Assembly: GCA_027491295.1 (NCBI GenBank)
Contig: JAIXWK010000002.1
Location: 308,032 to 372,031, forward strand
DNA length: 64,000 bases
From: Microbacteriaceae bacterium
GTDB taxonomy: Bacteria > Actinomycetota > Actinomycetes > Actinomycetales > Microbacteriaceae
Direction: 5' to 3'
A program made the position numbers and the translations under genes. Each line of letters starts with the position of its first letter. Positions within the stretch are counted from its first letter, which is position 1. Below the pieces are notes generated by a model that saw nothing but the letters and a program-made list of their open reading frames with translations, did no database searches and was not told the DNA's origin. Below, in pieces: positions 26,084 through 37,943 of this stretch.

Positions 26084-27000
26084 TATTTCTTCTTCTTCTT
26101 TGCACGATTTTTGCCAACCGGCTGTTGACGCTGCGTTGGCTGCTCAACTTCCGCCTCAGGAGTGGATTCCTCAAGTTTGATTTTGCCCTTTTTTAGTAGG
26201 CGTGCCTCGCGCTCCTTGTGAGCAATAGAGCCAGGAGTGGGCATGTTGCGAATGACCAGGAACTGCTGCCCCATGGTCCAGAAGTTTGAAACCAACCAGT
26301 AGGTCATAACGCCGAGTGGGAAGCTCACACCCGAGATTAGGAACACGAATGGCAATACGTAGAGCAAGATTTTCTGAGTCTGCATGAACTGGCTGTTCTG
26401 CACGTCAGGGTTCTGGTTCTTGGTCATGATTTGCTTCTGAGTGATGAACTGAGAAGCGGTCATCGCAACAATCATGATTCCAGCGATGATCTTGACGTTG
26501 ATTAGGTCTGAACCGAAGAAGGTGTCAGAAAGCTTGGCGCCGAATATCTCGGCCTGGGAGAACGAAATTGCCATTTCCTGAGTTAGCAGGCCAACACCGG
26601 ACTTGTTGTTTCCGGCATCGTTCAGAACGAAGAACAATCCTGTGAAGATTGGCATCTGCAGCAATAGCGGCAGGCAGGAAGAAAGCGGGTTAGAACCGGT
26701 GCGCTTGTAAAGGTCCATCTGCTCACGAGCCATGCGCTCACGAGAATCGCGATCGGTCTTGCCCTTGTACTTGTCCTGGAGCTTCTTCAGCTCTGGCTGC
26801 ACCAACATCATGTTGCGCTGGCTCTTAATCTGCTTAACGAAAACCGGGATCAAAGCTGCTCTAACAACAACAACTAGGCCGACTACGGCCAACACCCACG
26901 AGGTGCCTGAGGTGGATTCAAGTCCCATTGCAGTAAATAGGGTGTGGAAGCTAACGAGCACTAGCTCGACTAGCCACTTAATCGGCCACAGTAGATCCAC
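26083..27000 (-). CDS. yidC: Membrane protein insertase YidC
   Basis: The product is 305 residues with about five helices, FLKQIKSQR-type loop IPVFVKQIKSQRNMMLVQPELKKLQDKYKG, SNPLSSCLPLLLQMPIFTGLFFVL and a C-terminal basic tail (NRAKKKKK) for ribosome contact. Start is GTG at 27000 with a GAGG ribosome-binding site. It inserts small membrane proteins alone or with SecYEG. Confidence 0.94.
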   Translation of the reverse strand: MDLLWPIKWLVELVLVSFHTLFTAMGLESTSGTSWVLAVVGLVVVVRAALIPVFVKQIKSQRNMMLVQPELKKLQDKYKGKTDRDSRERMAREQMDLYKRTGSNPLSSCLPLLLQMPIFTGLFFVLNDAGNNKSGVGLLTQEMAISFSQAEIFGAKLSDTFFGSDLINVKIIAGIMIVAMTASQFITQKQIMTKNQNPDVQNSQFMQTQKILLYVLPFVFLISGVSFPLGVMTYWLVSNFWTMGQQFLVIRNMPTPGSIAHKEREARLLKKGKIKLEESTPEAEVEQPTQRQQPVGKNRAKKKKK

Positions 27001-27002
27001 TA

Positions 27003-27311
27003 TTACCTCTTCATCTTGTGGGAATTAGAACTTACAAATCCTAGCTTGCCAATGGCTATCCAGCTCGGTCCAGTTTTGACATCATCAATACCGCCTGCAG
27101 ACCATGGATTGCAGCGTGCAATCCTCCAGAGCGTAAGCCCAGATCCACGCAGCACACCGTGCTGCTGCAAGGAGGCCAAACCATAGGTTGAGCAGCTTGG
27201 GTAGTAGCGACAAACATCACCGTATAAAGGGGAGATGATTTTGCGCCAAATCAAGATGAAGCCAATGATCAGATTCCGAGGCAAGAGGAAAGCAAACCAC
27301 AGCACTTTCAA
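27003..27311 (-). CDS. yidD: Membrane protein insertion efficiency factor YidD
   Basis: The 102-residue protein has the YidD core IWRKIISPLYGDVCRYYPSCSTYGLASLQQHGVLRG followed by RIARCNPWSAGGIDDV. The cysteine-rich segment and amphipathic N-terminus are diagnostic. It overlaps the rnpA stop by 4 nt and precedes yidC by 2 nt. Confidence 0.92.
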   Translation of the reverse strand: MKVLWFAFLLPRNLIIGFILIWRKIISPLYGDVCRYYPSCSTYGLASLQQHGVLRGSGLTLWRIARCNPWSAGGIDDVKTGPSWIAIGKLGFVSSNSHKMKR

Positions 27312-27634
27312 GACTTCACCTTTGCAAAAGCCGCCTGGACCGCCTGTGCCAACACGACATAATCACAATCAAGCGCAGCGGCTCGCATGCGGAAAACCGC
27401 ATCAATTGGCTGATCTAGACCGGCAAGCTCGGCCCTAATGGCTGAAGTAATGCGTCTTTTGATTTTGTTTCGCTTAACGGCTCCGCCGACTACGCGACCG
27501 GTGATTACAGCAAATCGCGAAGTTTCGGCAGGCAAAAAGTGAAGGGTGAAAAAGTTAGAAGAGTGACGCTGTCCTCGTTTGACGACATCGCGAATCTCAT
27601 CGCCTGACCTGAGGCGACTACTCCGCGCTAGCAG
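27308..27634 (-). CDS. rnpA: Ribonuclease P protein component, probably starting at CTG
   Basis: The conserved protein extends upstream of the first standard start (TTG at 27535). Reading back gives RSSRLRSGDEIRDVVKRG, then RHSSNFFTLHF, ahead of LPAETSRFAV, which is needed for the RnpA fold. The frame meets the rpmH stop codon at 27644-27646, and no ATG, GTG or TTG lies between. A CTG at 27634 gives 108 residues with an AAGGA ribosome-binding site 6 nt upstream, so CTG is the best start. RnpA helps the RNase P RNA mature tRNA 5' ends. GRVVGGAVKRNKIKRR is the RNA-binding RNR motif. Confidence 0.85.
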   Translation of the reverse strand: MLARSSRLRSGDEIRDVVKRGQRHSSNFFTLHFLPAETSRFAVITGRVVGGAVKRNKIKRRITSAIRAELAGLDQPIDAVFRMRAAALDCDYVVLAQAVQAAFAKVKS

Positions 27635-27643
27635 AGTAGATCC

Positions 27644-27781
27644 TTATGCGCTCAGCTCGACGCGGCCCTTGCGGCGACGGGCTGCAAGAATGGCGCGTCC
27701 AGCACGAGTACGCATACGTAGACGGAAACCGTGGGTCTTTGCACGACGACGGTTGTTCGGCTGAAAGGTACGCTTGCTCAC
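27644..27781 (-). CDS. rpmH: 50S ribosomal protein L34
   Basis: A GTG at 27781 opens a 45-residue frame, [20 protein letters not shown] through GRVELSA, which is a full L34. It is first gene of the leftward rpmH-rnpA-yidD-yidC-khpB-rsmG-parA-parB run and divergent from dnaA, the standard bacterial origin order. Confidence 0.95.
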   Translation of the reverse strand: MSKRTFQPNNRRRAKTHGFRLRMRTRAGRAILAARRRKGRVELSA

Positions 27782-28087
27782 TTGAAATCTCCCTGGAACT
27801 GTTGGGCCAATTGCCCAAGATAACCTGAGTACTTTACGGCATAGCCCCAGGCTTAGTCAAGAGTCAACGAAAGTGTTTGAGGATTTTGATCCTCGCTACC
27901 ATGATTGTTAGAAATATCAGCGAGCGACACGCCGATTGGATTTGATTTTGGGCGAGAAATACCGCTTGAATGTTGCACATTACAAATCTTGGAACATTCA
28001 ATGAGTTTTCCACAGAAATCAAAGACTTTTCCACAGGCGATTTGGTTTGTGCAAAAATCTGTGGATAACTTTCATTAGGAGCTTGAC
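27782..28087. promoter_or_regulatory. rpmH-dnaA intergenic region with DnaA boxes
   Basis: This 306-bp divergent gap must hold the promoters of rpmH and dnaA. A perfect DnaA box (TGTGGATAA) is at 28060-28068, 20 nt before the dnaA start, and near-consensus TTTTCCACA boxes are at 28006 and 28027. DnaA probably represses its own gene here. A short GAGGAT/ATCCTC hairpin is at about 27877. I see no gene. Confidence 0.7.
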
Positions 28088-29476
28088 ATGGCGGACGAGC
28101 AGCTAGCCACAATGTGGCAGTCGTTGGTCAATAAAGTCGCCAACGACGAGCGAGTTACCCCGCACCTCAAAGGCCATCTGGAACTTGCTGTTCCGAAGGG
28201 CGTTCTAGAGGACACCCTTTACATAGAGGTTCCCAACGAAATCACCCGAGCCATGCTTCAGCAGCGGTTGAAGGATCAGCTGCTCGAAGCGATGCAAGAA
28301 ATGGCGGAATTTGGCGGACCTTCATCCTTTGTGGTAATCACCAACCAAGATCTTCAGAGCTCAATTCGCCCGGAAATCATGGTCGAGCCAGAGCCAACAC
28401 CAATTCAGCGTGAGCAAATTTACGTTCCCCTGGTAAGCACTAATGAATCAAGGCTGAACCCTAAGTACAACTTCGAGAACTTTGTTACCGGTGGCTCGAA
28501 CCGGTTTGCCCACGCGGCCGCTTTCGCGGTTGCAGAGGCCCCGGCGGAGGCCTATAACCCGCTCTTTATCTACGGCTCGAGTGGACTGGGTAAGACTCAC
28601 CTGCTGCACGCGATTGGTCACTACGCCATTCACCTAAAGCCGAGAACCAAGGTTCGTTATGTGTCGAGCGAAGAATTCACCAATGACTTCATCAATGCAA
28701 TCCAAAACAACAAAAACTCAGAGTTTCAGGCTCAATACCGCGATGTAGACATTCTTCTGGTCGATGACATCCAGTTCCTTTCCGGGAAAGACCAGACCCA
28801 GGAAGCTTTCTTCCACACCTTTAACACCCTTCACGACCACAACAAGCAGGTGGTCATTACCTCGGATCTAAGACCTAAGCAGTTGGCCGGGTTCGAGGAG
28901 CGCATGCTTTCCCGCTTCGAGTGGGGTCTAACCACAGATATTCAGGCGCCGGAGTTCGAAACCCGTGTGGCAATTTTGCGCAAGAAGGCTGCCTTGGAGC
29001 GGATTTCGATCCCAGACAACGTCGTCGAATACATGGCCGCCCGAATTTCCTCCAACATTCGCGAACTAGAGGGGACTTTAATTCGCGTCACCGCCTTCGC
29101 CAACCTAAACCGCCAGGCAATTGACATGGATCTGGTCCAGCTGGTTCTAAAAGACAGCTACGCGGTGGCTGATGGCACCAACATCTCGGCGCTATCGATC
29201 ATTACCGCAACCGCCAACTATTACAAAATCTCCCCGGATGACATCACCGGTTCTGGCAGACAGCAGGCTGTAGCGCTTGCAAGACAGATTGCCATGCACA
29301 TTTGCCGCGAGCTAACTGATATGTCGCTGCCAAAAATTGGGGCTCACTTTGGAAACCGCGACCACACCACGGTTATGTATGCCACCAAGAAGATCTCCGC
29401 TCAGATGCGAGAGCGTCGCTACATCTACAACCAGGTCTCCGAAATCATTCAAAAGATTAAAGACGAGAATAAATAG
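28088..29476 (+). CDS. dnaA: Chromosomal replication initiator DnaA
   Basis: This 462-residue AAA+ initiator has the N-terminal DnaB-interacting domain I ([21 protein letters not shown]), a short linker, Walker [17 protein letters not shown] (near residue 160), Walker [13 protein letters not shown], and domain IV with the DnaA signature [18 protein letters not shown]. It binds 9-mer boxes in oriC, upstream of dnaA and possibly upstream of dnaB. The linker domain is much shorter than in Streptomyces. Confidence 0.96.
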   Translation: MADEQLATMWQSLVNKVANDERVTPHLKGHLELAVPKGVLEDTLYIEVPNEITRAMLQQRLKDQLLEAMQEMAEFGGPSSFVVITNQDLQSSIRPEIMVEPEPTPIQREQIYVPLVSTNESRLNPKYNFENFVTGGSNRFAHAAAFAVAEAPAEAYNPLFIYGSSGLGKTHLLHAIGHYAIHLKPRTKVRYVSSEEFTNDFINAIQNNKNSEFQAQYRDVDILLVDDIQFLSGKDQTQEAFFHTFNTLHDHNKQVVITSDLRPKQLAGFEERMLSRFEWGLTTDIQAPEFETRVAILRKKAALERISIPDNVVEYMAARISSNIRELEGTLIRVTAFANLNRQAIDMDLVQLVLKDSYAVADGTNISALSIITATANYYKISPDDITGSGRQQAVALARQIAMHICRELTDMSLPKIGAHFGNRDHTTVMYATKKISAQMRERRYIYNQVSEIIQKIKDENK

Positions 29477-29802
29477 TTTTCAAATTAGCTGTAGATAACT
29501 ACCCCAATTGAGTGTTGGTAACCACAGAAATACTGTGAATCAAAAGCCATAAACACTAAAAGTTGAATTTGTTACTAACAGACCAACTAGTTATCCACAG
29601 AGTTATCCACACCTGTGTAAACAAGTTACACCGTTGTAGTTTCCTTGTAATTACAGAGGAGTTGAGAGTTATCAACAGTTTCAACAGACGTTGTTATTAC
29701 GAATAAAGGATATTAAATATTTTGGTTTATTACTAAAGCATCACCAGGTTTGGTTATTCGCTCAGTTGTGACAAGATAAAACTCCATAAAGAGGATTAAT
29801 TC
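29477..29802. other. Chromosomal replication origin oriC
   Basis: The dnaA-dnaN gap (326 bp) carries perfect DnaA boxes TTATCCACA at 29591-29599 and 29603-29611, TTATCAACA at 29669-29677 and the one-mismatch TGTAGATAA at 29490-29498. An AT-rich stretch at about 29690-29740 (ATTACGAATAAAGGATATT and on) fits a duplex-unwinding element. The dnaN promoter must lie in its right end. This is the expected actinobacterial origin site. Confidence 0.88.
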
Positions 29803-30933
29803 ATGAAATTTCAAGCAGATCGCGAAGTTCTAGGCGAGGCGATTTCTTTCGTAGTGAGACTTATGTCCCCAAAGCCTCAGCTGCCTCAACTATCCGGTGT
29901 GATGATCACCGCGGGCAACAACGAAGTTGTTCTTAGCATTTTTGACTATGAGGTTTCTGCAAAAGTAACCATCGCTGCCGCTATTGACGCGCCTGGCAAG
30001 GTTTTGGTCCAGGGCCGCCTACTTGCAGAAATTGTTTCCAAGCTTCCAGGTGAAACAGTTTCCCTTGCCCTACAAGAGTCCAGGCTTCAGCTAACTAGTG
30101 CTTCTAGCAAGTTCACCCTTTCTTCAATGTCAGCTTCTGATTACCCAGAGATCCCTGCGATGCCTTCAGCAACCGGAACGGTGGCTGCAAGCGACTTCTC
30201 GCACGCGGTGTCCCAGGTTGCTGTTGCGGCATCAAGAGAAGAGGTCACTCCGGTTTTGACCGCAGTAATGATCACAGCTTCCGCGAAAGAACTGACCATG
30301 GTTGCTACCGATCGCTTCCGCGTAGCTGTGAAGAACCTGCCTTGGAACGGTAAGGCTGTTGAAAAAGAGTTATTGATTCCAGCCAGAGTCCTTCAGGAAA
30401 TTGCCAAGACCTTCTCCCACGATGGTGACTTGTCGATCGCCTTCGGCGAAGGTGAAAAAGAAGTTGTCGGCTTTTCTGCTGGCAACAAGTCAGTATCGAC
30501 CGCGACCATCAAAGGCAAGTACCCACCGGTACTGCAGCTTTTCCCAACCGAGATCACAAACTTCGCCGTGATGAACACCCACGATTTGCTAGACGCCACC
30601 AAGCGCGTTGCCTTGGTTGTGGACCGCGAAAAGCCACTTCGCTACAAATTCACTGCGACCGAAGCCACTTTGGAGTCGATCGGCAGTGATGTGGCAGAGG
30701 CAAGCGAACAGGTGGCCTGCTCGCTAACTGGCGAAGAAACCATCGTTTCGCTGCGCCCACAGTTCCTATCCGATGCCCTAAATGGAATCGAAAACGAAAA
30801 CGTGCGAGTTGGCTTTACGACAAACCCATCGAACCCGAACAAGCCGGGGCCGGTTTTGCTCTCTGCGGCTGATTCCAAGCAGGCTAACTCCGACTTTAAG
30901 TACCTGTTGCAGCCAAACCTCCTGGTTTCCTAA
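29803..30933 (+). CDS. dnaN: DNA polymerase III beta clamp
   Basis: The product is 376 residues with the three-fold repeated clamp fold; recognisable segments are SKLPGETVSL, VATDRFRVAVKNLPW (second domain) and the C-terminal KYLLQPNLLVS (which replaces the common MPMR ending). It tethers polymerases to DNA. It is preceded by oriC and followed after 18 nt by recF. Confidence 0.95.
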   Translation: MKFQADREVLGEAISFVVRLMSPKPQLPQLSGVMITAGNNEVVLSIFDYEVSAKVTIAAAIDAPGKVLVQGRLLAEIVSKLPGETVSLALQESRLQLTSASSKFTLSSMSASDYPEIPAMPSATGTVAASDFSHAVSQVAVAASREEVTPVLTAVMITASAKELTMVATDRFRVAVKNLPWNGKAVEKELLIPARVLQEIAKTFSHDGDLSIAFGEGEKEVVGFSAGNKSVSTATIKGKYPPVLQLFPTEITNFAVMNTHDLLDATKRVALVVDREKPLRYKFTATEATLESIGSDVAEASEQVACSLTGEETIVSLRPQFLSDALNGIENENVRVGFTTNPSNPNKPGPVLLSAADSKQANSDFKYLLQPNLLVS

Positions 30934-30951
30934 GCATTTAGGCGATCCAGC

Positions 30952-32091
30952 GTGTGGATTTCCTCGTTACAGCTTGAAAATTTTCGAAACTATCGCCAGC
31001 TCTCGGTGAGTTTCGAACCCGGGATCAATTTGCTCATAGGTGAAAATGGCGCTGGCAAGACCAACCTTGTTGAGGCCTGCGTTTACCTTTCAACCTTGGA
31101 ATCACATCGAGTGTCCGGTTACACCGCCCTTATTGGCTCGGAAGGCGCCAGCTCGCAGCTGTCTCTAAAGGCTAAGAACGAAGGCCGCGAGATTGCTGTG
31201 GCCGCTGAACTGAATAGGGATAAGCCAAATCGGTATTTTCTTAACTCCCACCAGGTGAAGCGAACCTCAGATTTAGTCGGCGTCTCAAAAGTCGTGGTTT
31301 TTGCCCCGGAAGACCTTGACCTGGTGCGCCGGGACCCCCAGGATCGCCGCAAGTTCCTAGATGAATCGATGATTCAACTCAAGCCCCGTCTGGCTGGAGT
31401 AAAGGCCGATTACGAGCGGGTCCTAAAGCAAAAAGCCGCACTTCTAAAATCTGCCAGGCAAGTATCCAGCCCCGACCTAACAACCCTGGATATCTGGGAC
31501 GATCAACTAGTGGCCCTGGGCACCGAGATTATTTTTCACCGTCAGGAGCTAATCTCAAAAATTTTTCCGCTCCTGCAGGACTTCTATCACCAGCTCAGCG
31601 GCCAGCCAGAGTCCTTGGAGCTGATTTTGAAGACGTCGGTAGCCGGTGGCGAGGAGGAAGATGAGCTCCAATCGCTATCGAGCTGGGATAAGCAAGAGAT
31701 CCAAGATGCTTTTTACCAGCGCCTTGCGGAACTAAGACCAAAAGAGTTAGAACGCGGGGTCAGCCTCGTGGGTCCTCACCGCGATGAGCTCACAATTTTG
31801 AAAGCTGGCCTACTGGCCAGAAACCACGCATCTCAAGGTGAAGCATGGTCGCTGGCACTCGGTCTAAAGCTCGCGATGGCGCAGCTTTTGCGCTCGGATT
31901 CACAATCAGGGGATCCGGTGCTGATTCTTGATGATGTATTTGCGGTATTGGATGCTGGCCGCAGGCAGCGCCTGGTCGAATTTGTGATCAACAACGAACA
32001 GGTGTTGATCACCTCGGCAGATCTTGAAGCGGTTCCAGATCTGCTTGTTGCCAAGCGATTAGAAGTGGTTGGGGGTGAGGTGGTTGGCTAA
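30952..32091 (+). CDS. recF: DNA replication and repair protein RecF
   Basis: This 379-residue SMC-like ATPase starts from GTG as MWISSLQLENFRNYRQLSV. It has Walker A GENGAGKTNLVEA (near residue 31), signature GEAWSLALGLKLAMAQLL and Walker B PVLILDDVFAVLDAGRRQRL. It helps load RecA at gaps. It overlaps dciA by 23 nt. Confidence 0.94.
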   Translation: MWISSLQLENFRNYRQLSVSFEPGINLLIGENGAGKTNLVEACVYLSTLESHRVSGYTALIGSEGASSQLSLKAKNEGREIAVAAELNRDKPNRYFLNSHQVKRTSDLVGVSKVVVFAPEDLDLVRRDPQDRRKFLDESMIQLKPRLAGVKADYERVLKQKAALLKSARQVSSPDLTTLDIWDDQLVALGTEIIFHRQELISKIFPLLQDFYHQLSGQPESLELILKTSVAGGEEEDELQSLSSWDKQEIQDAFYQRLAELRPKELERGVSLVGPHRDELTILKAGLLARNHASQGEAWSLALGLKLAMAQLLRSDSQSGDPVLILDDVFAVLDAGRRQRLVEFVINNEQVLITSADLEAVPDLLVAKRLEVVGGEVVG

Positions 32092-32572
32092 GTTGAATTT
32101 CGAGGTTATCGACACCTTTTTCCGCCAGTACCTGCTTGGTACCACCGGCATAAAGTCGCGCGATCAAAAGCGCAGGGAAGAGAATCAAAAACGCGGCTCT
32201 CAGCCATTTGACTCAGGTAGAGACCCAATCAAAGCCAGCGCGTCACTTGAGCAGCTCTTTGGCGAATTCAACTGGACCAGCCAACTGGCGCAGGCAACGC
32301 TTTTCACCGAGTGGAACAAGGTGGTAGGTGAGGACAGTGCGGAAGCCTCTTACCCAGAGGATCTCAAGAACGAAGTGCTTTCGGTTCGCTGTCGATCAAC
32401 GGCTTGGGCCACTCAGCTAAGGCTTTTAGCACCGCAAATTTTGGAGAAAATCAACCGGCAGCACCCTGATGTTTTGGTTAGTGAAATCAGGTTCATTGGC
32501 CCTACCGCCCCAAGTTGGAAAAAAGGCTCCAGATCGGTCCCTGGCAGGGGTCCTCGCGACACTTACGGGTAA
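32069..32572 (+). CDS. dciA: DciA-type helicase loader (DUF721)
   Basis: The product is 167 residues. The C-terminal DUF721/DciA domain contains LFGEFNWTSQLAQATLFTEWNKVVGEDSAEASYP and LSVRCRSTAWATQLRLLAPQILEKIN, with a basic N-terminal part. DciA assists DnaB loading in bacteria that lack DnaC/DnaI. Location between recF and gyrB is the conserved actinobacterial place. Confidence 0.88.
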   Translation: MGVRWLAKLNFEVIDTFFRQYLLGTTGIKSRDQKRREENQKRGSQPFDSGRDPIKASASLEQLFGEFNWTSQLAQATLFTEWNKVVGEDSAEASYPEDLKNEVLSVRCRSTAWATQLRLLAPQILEKINRQHPDVLVSEIRFIGPTAPSWKKGSRSVPGRGPRDTYG

Positions 32573-32688
32573 GTCGCATATCCCAGCTTTTGTCTGGGTG
32601 TAAGGGTAGAATCTAAGGGTTAGCTCACCCGAATTTAAGTCGGCCCAAAGGGTCCGCAGTTCATAGGTTCTAACCCAAGAGGAAGTAA

Positions 32689-34632
<1,944 letters not shown>

Positions 34633-34649
34633 GACTAGAGGTATAAAAA

Positions 34650-37163
34650 ATGACTGAAAACCAGATGGACAAGATCGAGCAGGTAGACCTGCAGGTCGAA
34701 ATGCAGCGTAGCTACCTTGACTACGCAATGAGCGTTATCGTCGGTCGCGCACTCCCGGATGTTCGCGATGGCCTAAAGCCAGTGCACCGCCGCGTGCTCT
34801 ACGCGATGTATGACGGCGGCTACCGCCCAGACAAGCAGTTCTCTAAGTGTTCCCGTGTAGTCGGTGACGTAATGGGCCAGTTCCACCCGCACGGTGACAC
34901 CGCTATTTATGACACCTTGGTGCGCTTGGTTCAGGACTGGAACCTGCGTTACCCATTGGTATCGGGTCAGGGTAACTTCGGATCCCCCGGAAATGACCCA
35001 GCTGCTGCCCCTCGTTACACCGAGTGCAAGATGGCACCGCTTGCGATGGAGATGGTTAGAGATATCGACGAGGACACCGTTGATTTCCAGGACAACTACG
35101 ACGGTAGAACTCAAGAACCGACTATTTTGCCTTCCAGGTTCCCAAACCTATTGGTGAACGGTTCGATTGGTATCGCGGTTGGTATGGCCACCAACATTCC
35201 GCCGCACAACCTTCGTGAAATCTCGCAGGCCGCTCAATTTGTTCTAAAGAACCCGAGCGTGGTTGGCGAAGAGCTAATTGAAGAACTAATCAAGCTGGTC
35301 AAGGGTCCTGACTTCCCAACCGGAGCGCAGATTCTTGGTCGTCGCGGAATCGAAGATGCTTACCGCACCGGTCGCGGTTCAATCACCATGCGAGCGGTAG
35401 TCAACGTTGAAGAACTGCACAACCGAACCTGCCTAGTGGTTACCGAACTGCCTTACCAGGTAAACCCGGACAACCTAGCCCTCAAGATCGCAGAGTTGGT
35501 CAAGGAAGGCAAGCTAACCGGCGTCGCTGATATCCGCGATGAGACCTCTGGTCGCACCGGCCAGCGCTTGGTGATTGTTCTCAAGAAGGATGCGGTCGCA
35601 AGAGTTGTTCTAAACAATCTCTACAAGTACACCCAGCTGCAGGAAAACTTTGGTGCCAACATGTTGGCACTGGTTGATGGCGTACCTCGCACCTTGTCAA
35701 TCGATGGTTTCATTACCAACTGGGTAGCACACCAGGTTGAGGTTATTGTTCGTCGCACCAAGTTCCGCCTGCGTAAGGCCGAAGAGCGTGCCCACATTCT
35801 GCGCGGATACCTAAAGGCGCTAGACGCCCTTGACGAGGTAATCGCACTGATTCGTAAGAGCTCTACCGTCGACGATGCACGAGATGGCCTGATCAAGCTT
35901 TTGGACATCGACGAACTGCAGGCCAGGGCCATCCTGAACATGCAGCTTCGACAGCTAGCAGCCCTTGAGCGCCAGAAGATCATTGATGAGGCTGCAGAGC
36001 TTGAGCGCCAGATCACCGAGTTCCAGCGCATCATCGCGGACGAGGATGTTCAGCGCCAGATCATCTCCGATGAGCTAGAAGAAGTTGTTTCACGATACGG
36101 CGACGAGCGTCGCTCCGAGATCCTGCTTGGCTTCGACGGCGACGTTTCAATGGAAGACCTAATTCCTCAAGAGGAAATGGTTGTGACCCTAACCGCAGGT
36201 GGCTACATCAAGCGCACCAGAAGCGATAACTACCGCGTGCAGCACCGCGGTGGCAAGGGCGTAAAGGGTGCCAGCCTGCGTGCCGACGATGTGGTGCAAA
36301 ACTTCATCGTTTCCACCACGCACCACTGGTTGATGTTCTTTACCAACACCGGTCGCGTATTCCGCTCCAAGGTCTACGAGATTCAGGAATCTGGTCGCGA
36401 TGCCAAGGGTCAGCACGTAGCTAACCTTTTGGCACTACAGCCAGAAGAGCGAATCGTTGAGGTTTTGGACCTGAAGGACTACCAGCAGGCACCTTATTTG
36501 GTGCTTGCAACCCGTGCGGGACTGGTCAAGAAGACCGCGCTCGAAACCTACGACACCGCTAGAACCGGTGGAATCATCGCGATCAAGCTACGCGAGGGCG
36601 ATGAGCTAGTGAACGCGATGCTGGTAAGCGATGACAATGACCTGCTTTTGGTATCTCGCAAGGGCATGTCGATCAGATTCTCAGCTTCCAGTGATCAGCT
36701 AAGGCCGATGGGCCGTGACACCTCAGGTGTGATGGGCATGAGCTTTAGAAAGGGCGATGAGCTACTAAGCGCAACCGTGATTGGTGAGGCGGGCTTTGTA
36801 TTCGTGGTTACCGAGGGTGGTTACGCAAAGCGCACCAGCGCGGATCAGTACCGCATTCAAAACCGCGGTGGCTTGGGAATCAAGGTAGCCAAGCTAGACG
36901 AAAAGCGTGGTGACCTGGTCGGCGCGCTAATTGTTGACGAAGTTGATGAGGTTTTGGTTGTGCTTGCCTCCGGCAAGGTAATTAGGACCAATGCTGCCGA
37001 GGTTCCCGCCAAGGGCCGCGACACCATGGGCGTTGTATTTGCTCGCTTCGAGGAGTCTGACTCGGTTTTGTCGCTAGCGCGCAACACGGAGCGTAATCTA
37101 GAGACCAACGATTTAGTCGATGTTGAAGGAGAGCCTGATGGCGAAGCTGTTCAAGCGGAGTAG
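34650..37163 (+). CDS. gyrA: DNA gyrase subunit A
   Basis: This 837-residue protein has the catalytic tyrosine in AAAPRYTE (Y123), the quinolone-region [15 protein letters not shown] (about 79-93; threonine at the position of E. coli Ser83), and a C-terminal beta-pinwheel including the GyrA-box-like [10 protein letters not shown]. It ends with an acidic tail. No intein. The downstream DUF3566 gene starts inside its end. Confidence 0.96.
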   Translation: MTENQMDKIEQVDLQVEMQRSYLDYAMSVIVGRALPDVRDGLKPVHRRVLYAMYDGGYRPDKQFSKCSRVVGDVMGQFHPHGDTAIYDTLVRLVQDWNLRYPLVSGQGNFGSPGNDPAAAPRYTECKMAPLAMEMVRDIDEDTVDFQDNYDGRTQEPTILPSRFPNLLVNGSIGIAVGMATNIPPHNLREISQAAQFVLKNPSVVGEELIEELIKLVKGPDFPTGAQILGRRGIEDAYRTGRGSITMRAVVNVEELHNRTCLVVTELPYQVNPDNLALKIAELVKEGKLTGVADIRDETSGRTGQRLVIVLKKDAVARVVLNNLYKYTQLQENFGANMLALVDGVPRTLSIDGFITNWVAHQVEVIVRRTKFRLRKAEERAHILRGYLKALDALDEVIALIRKSSTVDDARDGLIKLLDIDELQARAILNMQLRQLAALERQKIIDEAAELERQITEFQRIIADEDVQRQIISDELEEVVSRYGDERRSEILLGFDGDVSMEDLIPQEEMVVTLTAGGYIKRTRSDNYRVQHRGGKGVKGASLRADDVVQNFIVSTTHHWLMFFTNTGRVFRSKVYEIQESGRDAKGQHVANLLALQPEERIVEVLDLKDYQQAPYLVLATRAGLVKKTALETYDTARTGGIIAIKLREGDELVNAMLVSDDNDLLLVSRKGMSIRFSASSDQLRPMGRDTSGVMGMSFRKGDELLSATVIGEAGFVFVVTEGGYAKRTSADQYRIQNRGGLGIKVAKLDEKRGDLVGALIVDEVDEVLVVLASGKVIRTNAAEVPAKGRDTMGVVFARFEESDSVLSLARNTERNLETNDLVDVEGEPDGEAVQAE

Positions 37164-37539
37164 TGCTCCAAAGGAGCCGGTAAAGCAGGTTCGCCTCAAG
37201 CTTCGCTCCATCGAGGTGATGTCCGCCGTAAAGGTTGGCTTTTTGGTTTCGATTGCTCTTGCAATCTCAACCATCGTTGGCGCGATCCTGCTCTGGGCAG
37301 TACTTGCAAGCTCCGGAGTCTTTTCTTCGGTCGGAGGCCTACTTTCCAGCATCTTTGGTGAGGGCAGCAGCTTCAGCCTTGAGAGCGAGTTCTCATTTGC
37401 GAATGTGGTTGGAACCGCAGCCACGATTTCGCTTTTGAACATCGTGTTCGCGACAGCGCTATCGGCAATCTGGGCGGTGCTTTTCAACATTATTTCCAGG
37501 ATTGTGGGCGGAGTTTCGGTCACCTTCACCAACAACTAG
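37138..37539 (+). CDS. DUF3566 membrane protein
   Basis: Starting at MAKLFKRSS (37138) the protein has 133 residues: a basic N-terminus, [25 protein letters not shown] (the DUF3566 pattern, first helix), a serine/glycine loop and a second hydrophobic segment ending [10 protein letters not shown]. It overlaps gyrA by 26 nt. This gene follows gyrA across actinobacteria; its role is unknown. Confidence 0.85.
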   Translation: MAKLFKRSSAPKEPVKQVRLKLRSIEVMSAVKVGFLVSIALAISTIVGAILLWAVLASSGVFSSVGGLLSSIFGEGSSFSLESEFSFANVVGTAATISLLNIVFATALSAIWAVLFNIISRIVGGVSVTFTNN

Positions 37540-37549
37540 AAAATCCGGT

Positions 37550-37578
37550 TTGGCATCTAGGCCATTTTTTAGTAATGT
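37550..37578 (+). promoter_or_regulatory. Promoter of the tRNA-Ile/tRNA-Ala pair
   Basis: TTGGCA (37550-37555) and TAATGT (37573-37578) are 17 nt apart, with tRNA-Ile starting 14 nt after the -10. Confidence 0.65.
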
Positions 37579-37591
37579 TGTGACGTTCTAC

Positions 37592-37668
37592 GGGCCTATA
37601 GCTCAGGTGGTTAGAGCGCTTCACTGATAATGAAGAGGTCGGAGGTTCAAGTCCTCCTAGGCCCACCA
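37592..37668 (+). tRNA. tRNA-Ile (GAT anticodon)
   Basis: A full cloverleaf can be drawn: acceptor GGGCCTA with TAGGCCC, D arm GCTCAGGTGGTTAGAGC, anticodon loop CTGATAA (GAT), T arm GGAGG-TTCAAGT-CCTCC, discriminator A and an encoded CCA. Confidence 0.97.
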
Positions 37669-37734
37669 GGAAGCTTCTCCCGCAAGAGATGGCTTCCAAC
37701 GTAGGATGCACCAAGATCCAATCCGGATCATTCC

Positions 37735-37807
37735 GGGGACTTAGCTCAGTTGGTAGAGCACCTGCTTTGCAAGCAGGGGGTCAGGGGTTCGACCCCCCTA
37801 GTCTCCA
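37735..37807 (+). tRNA. tRNA-Ala (TGC anticodon), integration target
   Basis: Acceptor GGGGACT pairs with AGTCTCC, the anticodon stem-loop CTGCTTTGCAAGCAG gives TGC, and the T arm is GGGGG... with TTCGACC. CCA is not encoded. The last 20 bp, including one base after the tRNA, are the left attachment core of an integrative element; they keep the tRNA intact. Confidence 0.97.
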
Positions 37808-37808
37808 C
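37789..37808 (+). repeat. attL core of the tRNA-Ala integrative element
   Basis: TCGACCCCCCTAGTCTCCAC, the tRNA-Ala 3' end, recurs exactly at 46790-46809 in direct orientation. Flanking bases differ at both ends, fixing the core at 20 bp. Confidence 0.9.
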
Positions 37809-37815
37809 CCACAGT

Positions 37816-37846
37816 GGAAAACCCTCTAGAAATAGGGGGTTTTTCC
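37816..37846 (+). terminator. Hairpin after tRNA-Ala
   Basis: GGAAAACCCT (37816-37825) pairs imperfectly with AGGGGGTTTTTCC (37834-37846), and the right arm has a T run. It lies just inside the element and probably ends the tRNA transcript. Confidence 0.6.
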
Positions 37847-37860
37847 ATTTAACAACACCC

Positions 37861-37884
37861 TTTCTGTTTGAATTTCTGTTTGAA
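37861..37884 (+). repeat. Tandem 12-bp arm-type repeat, left end of element
   Basis: TTTCTGTTTGAA is repeated twice in tandem, starting 53 bp after the attL core. The same double repeat, apart from its first base, is found inside the right end at 46723-46745. The layout fits arm-type binding sites of the integrase. Confidence 0.65.
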
Positions 37885-37943
37885 CTTTCTGATAGCTTTT
37901 CCCTAAGTCAGCGAGCGACGACCTTTCAAAAACGGGGGATATT

